The position numbers and the translations under genes are program-made. A stretch of 64,000 nt of DNA from Antedon mediterranea (Eukaryota; Echinodermata; Crinoidea; Comatulida; Antedonidae). Positions 54,030 to 64,000 of this stretch are shown one piece after another (position 1 is the stretch's first letter; every line of letters begins with the position of its first letter). The stretch is from NCBI RefSeq assembly GCF_964355755.1, contig NC_092673.1, forward strand, positions 13,087,001 through 13,151,000, read 5' to 3'. A model generated the notes under the pieces. That model did not search any database and had not been told where the DNA came from. It saw nothing but the letters and a program-made list of their open reading frames with translations.

Positions 54030-54960
54030 GTTTAGAAACAGTTCTTAGACGGTATGGCACTGATGTGCAGTGTTTGTTAAAATCACTATTCGAGTACAAC
54101 ACAGAAAAGGATGCATTGAAATGAAAATTAGAAGAGACGGACAGAAAGATAAGAATTAGAAGCACCGTCTAAATCACATCAATTATCTATTGTGATGATA
54201 TACAAACGAGAATATCGAACCAAGCAAAGATTTTGTCTGTAGTTAATAAGTGCAATCACACTGACTGTCAATTTTCTATCATTAATTAAATCATTTGATC
54301 CAATCTTGTGGATTACGCTAAATAAACAAGAGATTTGGAATCGAGATTTGGAATCTGTATACAGATATGTCATTCAAATGGGATACTCATTACCTCAACA
54401 CACTTGAGTCATCAACTTTTAGGCACCGAAAGCAACTAAAGAGACTTGACATAATTAAGCGTATTTACCATTTCACATGCTTATTACTAATGCTGTTGAC
54501 AAGTTCACAAACTCATCAGCAAAGTGCTTAGGTCTCTTAGCACAGTTTTGAATTTGTGTATCTAAAGATACATCATTTTTCAGATATCAACCACATGTTG
54601 CAGAATTGGAAATGACTAATAAACCATTTTGATCTAATGCGTTTATAATTGTCTCAATAGATAACATTGATAAAAACCCACAATACATTGTCACAAGGAT
54701 TTCATTGTATATCGGTTCAGGCTGTTCAGCCATTGCCATATGCTGCTAAATTAACATGTTCTATTTCATTACAGGCTCAGGTACAAGAGACGCAACTTGA
54801 CCAAAGAAGAAAAAGAAAAATACAGCTGTCCACTGTCACAATATACCAAAGTGGTGTAGAGCATTTGTTTGATCAACATACTTTACAAACATATGTAGTA
54901 ATTTTCACCTTAAAATTGAAGACTTCCAGCCAACTAAACTTGAATAAAATCAAAGTTTAA
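54030..54960 (+). pseudogene. Unnamed repeat-borne relic (copy 2)
   Basis: Same blocks as 41510-42480 with more indels: LRRYGTD, SLFEYNTEKDALK, SIDNIDK and VQAVQPLP. It has about 50 bp near 54405-54455 that is missing from copy 1. Confidence 0.45.
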
Positions 54961-55134
54961 AAAAAGTATTCAATTGATTATGTGACCATTTTCGATAAAA
55001 CGGTGGCCATTTTTAAACGGCTGCCAACACCTTTGCGTATGAAAAAAAAAAGAGCAAATACTTTTTGGATATAGTGATGTCTATTCTACAACATATACAA
55101 TTTTTACCAAATATATGTAAATAAAATTTTCAAG

Positions 55135-55750
55135 ACTTCTTCGAATCGGAATGCCCTATTGTCAATTAGCATGGCACCGAAGTTGACCAACAACCATTTT
55201 GATCCGACAAGTTTCACCAAGATGAGTGTCAAAAAAGCCTCACAAGTGTTAAGCCACACTGTAGCAGCAGGAGTTTTGACCTACACATCTCTTGGAAAAC
55301 TGACAAGTGCTGACATTAACATTCCTATCACAAAGAGACAAGTCAGCAAATGTGAAATGTGACTCTTGTCAGTGTTGTTAACCGGATGAACCAGTGCTAT
55401 GTTACTGTAAGTCATGTCCCAGTCTGTCTGAGGAAAACACAATGGCGTTTATTCCTGAATATTTAAGTAGAAAGGTTCTTATCAGTCAAGAGGTGATTGG
55501 TTCTTGTGAACAATGCCAAACAGCTTTTGGCTACACAACCTTGTTGCAACGACCGATCTCTGCTATTCGCACATTTTAAAGCTTACGACACCACGAAAAG
55601 TGATTTTGGAGGAATCACAGTTCCATCTGTTCAGCTGATTGAATTTGTTTACGATATGTGAGGAAGTTTTCACTGATAAGTTAGATAACAGCTTGAACAG
55701 TACAAACATATGCCAAATAATTTGAAATTCGATTAAACCAGGGAAGTGAA
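55135..55750 (+). pseudogene. P-element/THAP9-like transposase relic (copy 2), C-terminal half only
   Basis: Encodes SISMAPKLTNNHFDPTSF with KASQVLSHTVAAG and FIPEYLSRKV with GSCEQCQTAF, as in copy 1. The catalytic HLLKNTR part was lost with the ~1 kb deletion just upstream (junction near 55128). Confidence 0.75.
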
Positions 55751-57354
55751 CACCTCCCTGATTAAACAGCTAGACTGTTACAAGAAATGAAATGTTTGTG
55801 AGGAGAAAGTAAAGGAGAATCTTGTGGCCATTTTTGTAAGTATGCGCATACATTAATTAATTAAAAAATAGGCAATTGAAATATACGGTAATGTAAATGC
55901 CATCAAAACATCATACTGACTTCACTTTCACAGATATTCAGTTACACATGAGTCAGTAATTAGTAATTAGTTTAATACAAAGAAGCTAATTCTGTTTTTA
56001 TAATTTTAGGGATGTACAATATGGTTTAAACAGACAATTGTGGACAATGGCTTTGTCTGATATCATTGTGCTGGTACATTCAATATGAGAATATAGTTTG
56101 CAATATGAATGTCATGCCAACATGTGAGGGTAGTTGATAATCTCAATTTCATCATTCTGTTTTATAACTTTTTTAATGCATGTTTGTAAATTGTTTCTCA
56201 GTACTTTTATTGAGAATTACTTGATGGTATATTGAAAAAAAAAAAAAAACTTTGTTTTAATAAACAAATTAGATTAGTTTTATCTAGTTTGTTGTTGATA
56301 TAGAAGTGACACGAGTTGTTGATCTAAATGTAATATTAATGAAAATAACAAAGTGAATAAACCCATGGAATTTTTCAAAAATTATTTTTAAAATGGACAA
56401 AACGGTATATGGGTTGTTAATATGAAATATTTGAATCATAAAGGCCTCATATCAGGTGGGATCAAACTGTTTTTAAAAATTAATATTTTTCTTAGTAACA
56501 AGCACATAGTATGTGGAACATTTTGAGGTCAATTGTGATTTATATCATAGAAAGAAGACATTCTACAATAAAAAGCAATTGAACAAATGACCAATATGCC
56601 CATGTCAATTTTATGAATACATGGTATACAGTGTTCTTGCCTTAATTGCTTTGGCATCCAATTACTTAACATAACAAAGATTGTTTGTTATTTGTAGCAC
56701 TGTCATCACCATCGTCACAGCCAGGACGAAGCAAGGATTTTTTTTTCAATATCAAATGCCAGTAAGTTAAACTTTTTTCTCCTGTGTTAAAAATATAAAA
56801 TTACTCACTCCTGTTTGTGTATTTTTTTGTGTCAAAAATGCAGCTGTCAAATGTTATTATAGCATACCAATAGACAAATGATACTAAAATACAAAATAAT
56901 CCATTTAAACCTCATTGTATTATTAATAATTTAATTGCTGTTTTGTTTAATTGGGAAAAAAAGTTGCAACATTAAAAACCTTTAAAAAAATATTTTTAAA
57001 ATGATTAAAAAAACTGTGCTATAGTAAGACATAAAATATTATAGTTACCGTCATTTTTGCTAAAATAAATATTGTTCTGATATTTTAATCACAACAAGTT
57101 TACATAAATGTATATAATGTGGTGGTGGTATTTTTTACAGCGGTGGTATATTTTCGACTCTAATAAAATTTTATTTGTTAGAGTAACATAAAACACATTT
57201 TTAGAGTTTAAATCTATAATGAATTACCTGAATTAAAATGTATGTAAAGTTGCATTATGGTAGTTTTGAAATTTTGACATTTATGTCACACTTTATGATC
57301 CTACCTCATAGAATCACCCATATAATATACTAAGTTTAAATGTTAAGAAAACTG
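55751..57354. other. Non-coding part of the tandem unit (copy 2)
   Basis: Matches 44151-45780 closely with scattered substitutions and short indels. Nothing else seen. Confidence 0.6.
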
Positions 57355-57727
57355 AATACATGATAATAGGCTCAAGACAAAAAATATCAAACATATCTAA
57401 TTTACATGAACATTGATGGGGAGCCTATCACTCGTGTTAATCAATGCAAACATCTTGCTGTAATTCTTGAATCTTTCTTGGTCCTCACAAATTAATCATG
57501 TCAAATCTAAGGCATTGCAGAGCTTGTACTATCTAAAAAAGACTAGCAACATTCTTCCAATTGATGTTCAATCTAAACTATATAAATCCCTCATGGCTCC
57601 ACATCTTGAATATTGCCACGTTGTTTGGGGTCGCTCAAATCAAATTCAAAGTCTTCAAAACCGGGCACCAAAAATGATTACAAACAGATCAAGAAGTGAC
57701 TCTAGTACACAAGCTCTGCAAGCCTTA
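57355..57727 (+). mobile_element. LINE reverse-transcriptase fragment (unit copy 2), truncated
   Basis: Same as 45781-46200, with NLSWSSQINHVKSKALQSLY and the identical internal loss. It stops at GCCTTA, where the fold-back element begins. The missing rest does not resume after 60331, so a deletion accompanied or followed the insertion. Confidence 0.75.
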
Positions 57728-57729
57728 TA

Positions 57730-60329
57730 GTAGGCATGTTAAGGTGCATATTTTAGGCAAATCCTTCAAATTGTGATAACATTTTGAAACTTTGCACAGT
57801 TATTCATTAGGGTGTCAAAAATATGAAATGAAAGGGTTGCACAAAATTTGGTCAGGGGAAAGCCGCCATTTTGGATTTCAAAATGGCGGACCTCAAATTT
57901 TCACTTGTCAGGTATATCTCTGCTAAAGAGGCACCTAGAGTTCTGATTTTAAATGCAAAATATATGGTAATGGGTCACCAAACATATTGATATAATTAAC
58001 ATTTGATTGCATGGTGGCCATGTTGGATTTCAAAATGTCGGACTTCAAATTTTCACTTTTCAGGTATATCTCTGCTAAAAAGGCACCTAGAATTCTGATT
58101 TTAGGTGCAAATTATAATTATGGTAATGGGGTCACCAAACTATCTCTGCTAAAAAGGTACACAGTGCTCTGATTTTAGGTACAAATTATATGGTAATGGG
58201 TCAACAAATATATTGGTATTTAACTAACATTTTGATTGCATGGTGGCCATTTTGAATTTCAAAATGGCAAGCTCAAAATGTTTCAGTACGGTACCTACAG
58301 TTATAATTTTAGGTACAAAGTATAATATGGTATTGAGGTCTTGATAATCTGTGTCACTAACATCCCCTACAGACAATGACATCGTCTAAAATTCCTTTCC
58401 TTGAACAGATTAAGTTGTATCACAACTGCTAAAGGAATGAAAGAACAAGTAAGCGACTGATGCTTGTGATCCAAGAGAAGTAATCTTGTGTATTGAGATA
58501 TACTTCAAGTGCTTCCCCACTCCAAACTCGATCCAAAGCTCGTGGATGCCAGGTATTCTGTGGAAAGTTGACAATGAAATAACAACAACATCACTGTCTA
58601 CAGTCTTGACAAGAAAACCAAATCTGGTCGCGTCACTGATCGAAGCTGATGGTCTATATATGGTTGTACGACAAAATGAAGCACCATTAGTTGCTGCCAA
58701 GGTGTTAGATGGACCAGCAATAATCAATATGCTCAGGCCCAATGATTCGAAGACATTCATTGAGTATATATCAAGTGTCATACAACCATCAACTTCGATC
58801 AGTGACACGACTAGATTTGTTTTTCGATAGATACTTTAACGACAGTTTAAAGTCTGGTACGCGTTCAAACCGCGTCTCTGGTGTAAGGAGGGTTGTTAAA
58901 GCCAGCGGGAGCATGCCCAACAATTGGCCCAAATTTTTTAGATTTGATGACAACAAATCAGAGTTGTTTTCATTTATTGTAACTGAAGTAGTAGAGAACA
59001 TTGGCACAAATCACGGAATGTTTGTAGGGTCTTTGGGAGACAGAGCTGTAACAAACCAGTAAATATACAATCGCTGATGCCATGTAACATAGAAGAGGCA
59101 GATGAACGTATGCTTGTTCACGTTAAACTTGCTGCTGAAATTTTCTACGCATTGTCAAGACTGTACACAGTGATGTTGTTGTCAGCTTTCCAAAGAATAC
59201 CTGGCATCCACGAGCTTCGGATCGAGTTTGGAGTGGGGAAGCACTTGAAGTACATCCCAATACACGAGATTTCTTCTTCTCTCGGATCACAAGCATCAGC
59301 CGCTTACTTGTTCTTTCATACCATTAGCAGTTGTGATAGAACTTCATCTGTTTAAGGAAAATGTAAAGCTACATTTAACGAGACTTTGAAAAGGATGCCG
59401 TGTATGACTCCAGTTTTTGAGAGGATGTCATTGTCTTTAGGGCATGTTAGTGAAACAGACACAGATTATCTAGAACAGTTTGTTGTAACTATGTCTACTG
59501 CAAAACATTTAATGATGCAAGACGATATCTTTTTACAACAAGAGAAAGACTATTGAAAATATCCCCCAACATCTGCGGCATTAAGAGAACATGTGAAACG
59601 GAAGCCAGGAAGTGGTACGACTGTCTAGATGCATTTAGGGTTGAACAGGATCTAGCGACGGCAACAAATTTAGTCCAGCTTGGAGTTCATTGCCGGAAAT
59701 TTCAGATGTCACAAAGGTTTTAATTCGCTCTGGACACACCGACTGTGATCTTGGATGTTGTAAATACAGAAAGAGTGATTTACGATGTACCGTACAGAGC
59801 TGTGTGGTTGCCAGGGAAAATGTGACCTACAATAAGTTTCAGTGTTAAATACATGTAATTATGAACATAAACAAATAGTGTAAAGCCAGTACGGGTTGAG
59901 CTACATTCAAAATGGCCGCCATGCAATCAAAGACGTTATACTAATATGTTTGTTGACCTCAATACTATATTATACTTTGTACCTAAAATTATAACTGTAG
60001 GTACCGTACTGAAACATTTTGAGTTCGCCATTTTGAAATTCAAAATGGCCGCCATGCAATAAAAATGTCAGTTAAATACCAATATGTTTGGTTACCCATT
60101 ACCATATAATTTGCACCTAAAATCAGAACTCTAGGTGCCTATTTAGCAGAGATATACCTGAAAAGTGAACAATTTGGGTCCGCCATTTTGAAATCCAAAA
60201 TGGCGGCTTTCCCCTGACCAAATTTTGTGCAACCCTTCCATTTCATATTTTTGACACCCTAATGAATAACTGTGCAAAGATTCAGAATGTTATCACAATT
60301 TGAAGGATCTGGTCACTTAACAGGCCTAC
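57730..60329. mobile_element. Fold-back TIR element (inverted dimer, TA target site)
   Basis: The ends read GTAGGCATGTTAAG at the left and CTTAACAGGCCTAC at the right, with TA on each side (57728-57729 and 60330-60331). The left arm, about 57730-58613, is an inverted and internally deleted copy of the right arm, about 59157-60329, and includes part of the coding region. A unique loop of ~540 bp lies between. About 480 bp (59477-59960) is present only in the right arm. The arms contain AAAATGGCGG motifs and a short GGTATATCTCTGCTAAA unit repeated in the left arm. Confidence 0.82.
58486..59830 (+). pseudogene. PIN/FEN-like nuclease-type repeat protein, broken
   Basis: 58620-58830 encodes NLVASLIEADGLYMVV and KVLDGPAIINMLRP. 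A shifted frame gives RYFNDSLKSGTRSNRVSGVR (58823-58885), then EEADERMLVHVKLAAEIF (59090-59145) and HELRIEFGVGKHLKYIPIHE, SSCDRTSSV to 59355. Downstream are PPTSAALREHVKRKPGS (59565-59615) and a Cys-rich end. EAD, GxGKH and SCD are spaced as in a repeat-encoded family whose acidic pattern (EAD, DSDVV, GCDT) recalls PIN/FEN nucleases. Here DSDVV is missing from the plus strand but present in the left arm's minus strand near 58590. Several breaks; dead. Confidence 0.55.
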
Positions 60330-60331
60330 TA

Positions 60332-61310
60332 TCGCTGGTTAATACATCACAGTGAGTTCTGTGTGTAGGTCTACGTATTTGTACAAAATCAACACAAACC
60401 AATTCTTTATTGAAATAATAATAAAGACATAATAAGACAGTAGAACCGTAATCCATAGCCATAATATTGGCAGGGGTTTGAGGCTCACTCGCTCCATTGT
60501 TGTGATGGTAGAACGATTCGTCTTGTTAATTTTGAGGGCTGTAAGTCACTAGTATATCTTGTAAATTTTAAACCAAAAAAAAATATTGTTTATGTGTATT
60601 GGCATGTTTGTTTGTTATCTGAATAAAAAATAATGGATGAATTTTCAATAAGAAGTCTTTAATTTTATTATTGTATGTATACCCTAATTGTTTTGGTGTT
60701 TCACTGTAAGTGGCCGAGTTTCACGCAACAAACTTGTTTAGAAATGGTATGAATATTATCATCAGTGTACTAGCTAGGCTAGTAGTACTAGGCTATAGCC
60801 TAGGCCTAGGCCTAGGCCTAGTCGTAACACGATTCCGGACCAACTTTAGGCCTAGTTAACTAGGCCTGGTGTCTTTACTATGTGGATTTTGGCGAAACAT
60901 TGATGTAAGATTTATGATTTATAAAATGTAATACATTTTTCGATAGTGATAACTTGTTTTTATAGTCCTACCGGTGCCGTGTAAGTAACTTTTTCGTTGT
61001 TTGTTGATCTCACCGGGCGATATTTTCATACTGTGATGTCTTGCACAAAATCGCGAATATCTCGACTTTCTTGCGCGAAACTACGAAAAACTCAAAAAGT
61101 GCGTTACTTTCATTTTACTATTACGATTTATATATTGCGATTTGAAAATCGTTCTTGGTACCATTGTAAAGCTAAAATCTTTATGATTATTTTAGTCTAA
61201 ATTAAATGTAAATCAGATCACATACATAGTTTCAATCAGCTTTAATAAAAACATCGAATTGGGCTATAAACGCTGGCGGTGGCAGTTTCTAACTGGAAAA
61301 ACCTCTGGCA
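60332..61310. other. No supported gene
   Basis: AT-rich sequence with a TAGGCCTA cluster at 60775-60865. Short frames only. The region after 61240 may be the 5' flank or an upstream exon border of the next pseudogene. Confidence 0.5.
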
Positions 61311-61316
61311 GTCAAA

Positions 61317-63190
61317 GTGTTAAAAGATTCAACTTCTAATGAATGCGAAGATGACAGAGATTCCGATTATGTTCCTGAGACAGATGATAATTGCACTGTT
61401 TCTCATGATATAGCTAATGTGTTCGGCACAAACAGTACAAGATCACAGAAGGAGAAATTTTTCAACCAATCTCGAATAACTGTACTAACAACATCGAATA
61501 AGGAAAAACGTGTGTGGGATAAACCCCAATACTGTCTCTATTGTAACCTACCACAAATGAAACTACCGCGCCATCTCAAATCTCAACACTATGGTGAAAT
61601 AAAAGTTCAACAGTGGGATGCAACCAAATGTAAAAAAGAAAAGGCAAGACAATTGACTTATATGAGGAACTACTGTTAAACTTCTTACACAATTCTAGGG
61701 TACTGCAAGAGGGTAAAGGTGTATTACTTGTTATACACCGGCCATCATACAAAGTCAACCCTCATGAATTCCTTCCATGTAAGGATTATTATGGGTTCTA
61801 CAGTAAACGAGATTTGTGGAAACACAATTGCAGTCAAAGACAGGAAATCAATGCTGGCAAAAACAAATTGAAAAAGAAGAGAAGAAGTCTGCATTGTAAG
61901 GCAAGTCGGTTGATGCTACCAAGTATTCCAGGTGTGTCTCAAAGAACAAATGATATTCTTTTAAAGATGACTAATGACCAGGTTTCGCGTCATGTTAAAT
62001 GTGACAGTTTGATCAAAAAAATTGCAGAAAAACTTGCCATGAAGCATGGAAATTCTAAAGATCAAGAGAGGTACATTAGACAAAGGACAAGGGAGATTAG
62101 CAGAATGGTTCTTGAATACAGATTATTGACTGATGAAAAAAATGCTATGTTAAATGACATAATTTGCCCATCAAAATTTACTTATATCACACAAGCAACT
62201 AAGCGTGCAGCAGGTTTTAATGAACAAACAAATTTGTATAATACTCCAAGTCTTGCCATTAAAATAGGGCATAGCATCAAAGATTGTACTGAAATTCTAA
62301 GAGGAGAGGCACTGATGTCAAGCGATGAAGTTTTAGAAAAAAAATGCACATCACTCTTATCCCTATATTCGTTACACTGGGCGGACAAAGTTAGTCATCA
62401 CGCACTTTGAAGTCGCCATGAAGGTAGACGAAACAACCCCAAGCTCCTCCCCCTAACAGATGATGTTGTAAAACTTTCCAAGCATTTGAAGGAGGAAATT
62501 AAAGTCAGGCAAAATAACCTACAAAAAGCAAAAGGCGACAATATAAAAAGAAAATGGAAATTGTTCGCTGAAGCATTGCTCACTCAAGTTGTAGTGTTCA
62601 ATCGTAAACGACCAGGTGAGGTCTCAAAGATGACACTCTCCAATCTCATGAAATGTGCAAGTGGTGAAGACAGTATACTTGATGGGGCATTGACTGAATG
62701 GGAAAAGGCATTGTGTAGAGTACTGTGGAGAGTTGAGATAATTGGAAAGCGGTCTAGAACTGTTCCTGTATTACTGACATCCTAAATGAAGAATGCTATG
62801 GATTTCCTAACATCAAAACGTCTTGCAGCTGGTATTGCTGATAGCAACAACTATGTTTTTGCTCTCTCTGGTGACGGCCACTTAAGAGCTTGTGATGCTA
62901 TTCGTGAAATATCTACTCAGTGTGGAGCTCAGCATCCTGAGTATCTTCGAGCAACGCGCTTAAGAAAACAGATTGCTACAGTATCACAGATCATGAATTT
63001 AAAGGAAAATGAATTGGATATTCAGGCTAATTTCTTGGGCCATGATATTCGCACACATAGACATACAGGCTTCCTAATTCAACATTGCAGCTAGCCAAAG
63101 TTTCTAAACTACTCTTGAAAATGGAAAATGGGGACCCAAAGGATCTAGCAGGTAAAGGTTTTGAAGATATAGAAGTGGATCCTAATGAAG
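61317..63190 (+). pseudogene. Crypton-like tyrosine recombinase gene, inactivated
   Basis: The N-terminal part (61317-61679) is acidic, then has a C2H2-like finger (CLYCNLPQMKLPRHLKSQH). After a frame change near 61660 it continues with FLPCKDYYGFYSKRDLWKHN (61771-61830) and a long helical core-binding region to 62409. An in-frame TGA (62408-62410) and TAA (62783-62785) interrupt. The catalytic domain shows FNRKRPGEVSKM (first Arg, ~62599), LRATRLRKQIATVSQIMNL (~62945) and NFLGHDIRTHR (~63030). The nucleophile context TYRLP is reachable only after a second frame change near 63063, then LQLAKVSKLLLKM. A GTATGT donor at 63191 suggests a further exon. R, RxxR, H and Y fit a Crypton/DIRS-type recombinase. 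Confidence 0.75.
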
Positions 63191-63239
63191 GTATGTTGAT
63201 TTGGTTATTACAGCAGATACAATATTTACAACGCAAAAT

Positions 63240-64000
63240 GTGTTTTTAACATAGATAGACATTAACAAAAAAACATTGCTATATAATTACCAAATCCAAT
63301 GTCTGCTACAGGCAGTAAAAAAAAGACAATGTAAAAAGTTTAAAAATCTACATCAAACACAGTAGAATACCAAAACATAATGCATTTATATACAGTATTA
63401 TCAGTATACATACTTTCTGTATGAGTGAGGAATGTCATATTTTCTGATTATATACTTGCTGGTGAATATCATACAGTCACAGAATATCAAATGACATTAC
63501 AACAATGTTAAGAGACTGAATAGAAAACACATGATATTGAACTGTAAAATAAGATTAACTTTGGCAACAGTCAAGTTGGCATATAATATATCTATATCTT
63601 CATATATATTCTGAATTAATCTATTTCCTTAATCTAAAAAAATGGTTTGTAAAAAACAATACAAATGTTTTCAAATAAAAGCATTAGCCATTGTTCAGCT
63701 TAACTCATATTCCATTAATATTAAGGAGGTCTATTCCAGTAATTATTGTGCAGTGCTTCTCCATGCAACAAGAAATAATTGGATATCAATAGGACTGCAA
63801 TAATATAATATACTTTCATAATGTAGTGTGTTATATTTGCTATCTGATTTTTCATATATTTTAACGGTGCTGAAGATTCATATTCTGAAGATTATTGTGT
63901 AAGGGTTAAGTAATTAGAGGCAGTAAAATGTAAAGCTCCATTCAATTAAACTTTATGGCATATGGATTTAATGAAAGCAATTTTTTATATTTTATTCCTA
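63240..64000. other. No supported gene
   Basis: AT-rich sequence downstream of the recombinase donor site. It may be intron if the gene once continued. No acceptor followed by a coding stretch was recognised. Confidence 0.5.

Larger units (their letters stand above)
50940..57727. repeat. Tandem 5.6 kb duplication, copy 2 (right of the MITE)
   Basis: Continues from 46239-46273 across the MITE. It begins TCTAGGCCTAAGGGCATAGC and follows copy 1 to the LINE fragment, where it is cut by the fold-back element at 57730. Extra relative to copy 1: about 71 bp near 51215-51290 and 51909-54034. Missing: the region corresponding to about 42556-43570. Confidence 0.9.

Noticed and set aside
58410-58808. 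Independent minus-strand gene
   Set aside because: It is the inverted arm copy of the plus-strand nuclease-like gene, not a separate gene.
1-64000. CRISPR arrays, rRNA, bacterial operons or toxin genes
   Set aside because: Base composition, introns, LINE/SINE/TIR content and lack of any such pattern on either strand argue against them.

Overview
The window is AT-rich metazoan DNA made almost entirely of transposable elements and their remains. I found no gene that I can confidently call a single-copy host gene. Palindromic TAGGCCTA runs, tRNA-headed SINEs ending in GCGCTATATAAAT, P-element, piggyBac and Crypton-like relics and very high LINE/TIR density suggest a marine invertebrate, probably an echinoderm. 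That placement is inference only. No rRNA, true tRNA gene, CRISPR array or bacterial operon was seen.

Layout. 1-3414: first copy of a 3.4 kb segmental duplication (dead Tigger/pogo transposase, relic of an unnamed repeat-borne family, LINE 3' end); its second copy is 32250-35664. 3415-10140: degenerate, gene-poor sequence. 10145-20596: a 10.45 kb retroelement with Ty3/gypsy-type gag-pol on the minus strand. Its termini are inverted rather than direct repeats, both ends are flanked by CTAA, and the right arm carries a plus-strand gene for a protein with a C4HC3 zinc finger. 20620-22497: TIR element carrying three perfect DR1 nuclear-receptor motifs and YY1-like motifs. 23570-25260: P-element relic interrupted by an antisense LINE piece, then a MADF-like scrap and a LINE tail. 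26409-27606: 1.2 kb TIR element with a zinc-finger exon. 28370-30450 and 35700-36887: relics of unnamed repeat-borne protein families, one with a clean 206-bp internal inversion. 36940-38900: LINE 3' ends and a long palindrome containing a tRNA-like promoter. 40255-40562: SINE.

40646-57727 is a tandem duplication of a ~5.6 kb unit. It contains a DDE-like pseudogene, an unnamed relic, a P-element transposase relic and a LINE reverse-transcriptase piece. A 617-bp MITE sits near the start of copy 2 and itself holds a 4.0 kb piggyBac element. The matching empty site survives in copy 1, so the nesting can be read from this window alone. 57730-60329 is an inverted-dimer (fold-back) TIR element with a broken PIN/FEN-like gene. 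61317-63190 is a pseudogene of a Crypton-like tyrosine recombinase.

The strongest candidate for something undescribed is the 10.45 kb element. It combines a DDE integrase with inverted termini, an internal copy of the terminal edge next to a primer-binding-site-like sequence (an arrangement otherwise reminiscent of DIRS elements), and an accessory BTB-like/C4HC3 gene reading away from gag-pol.
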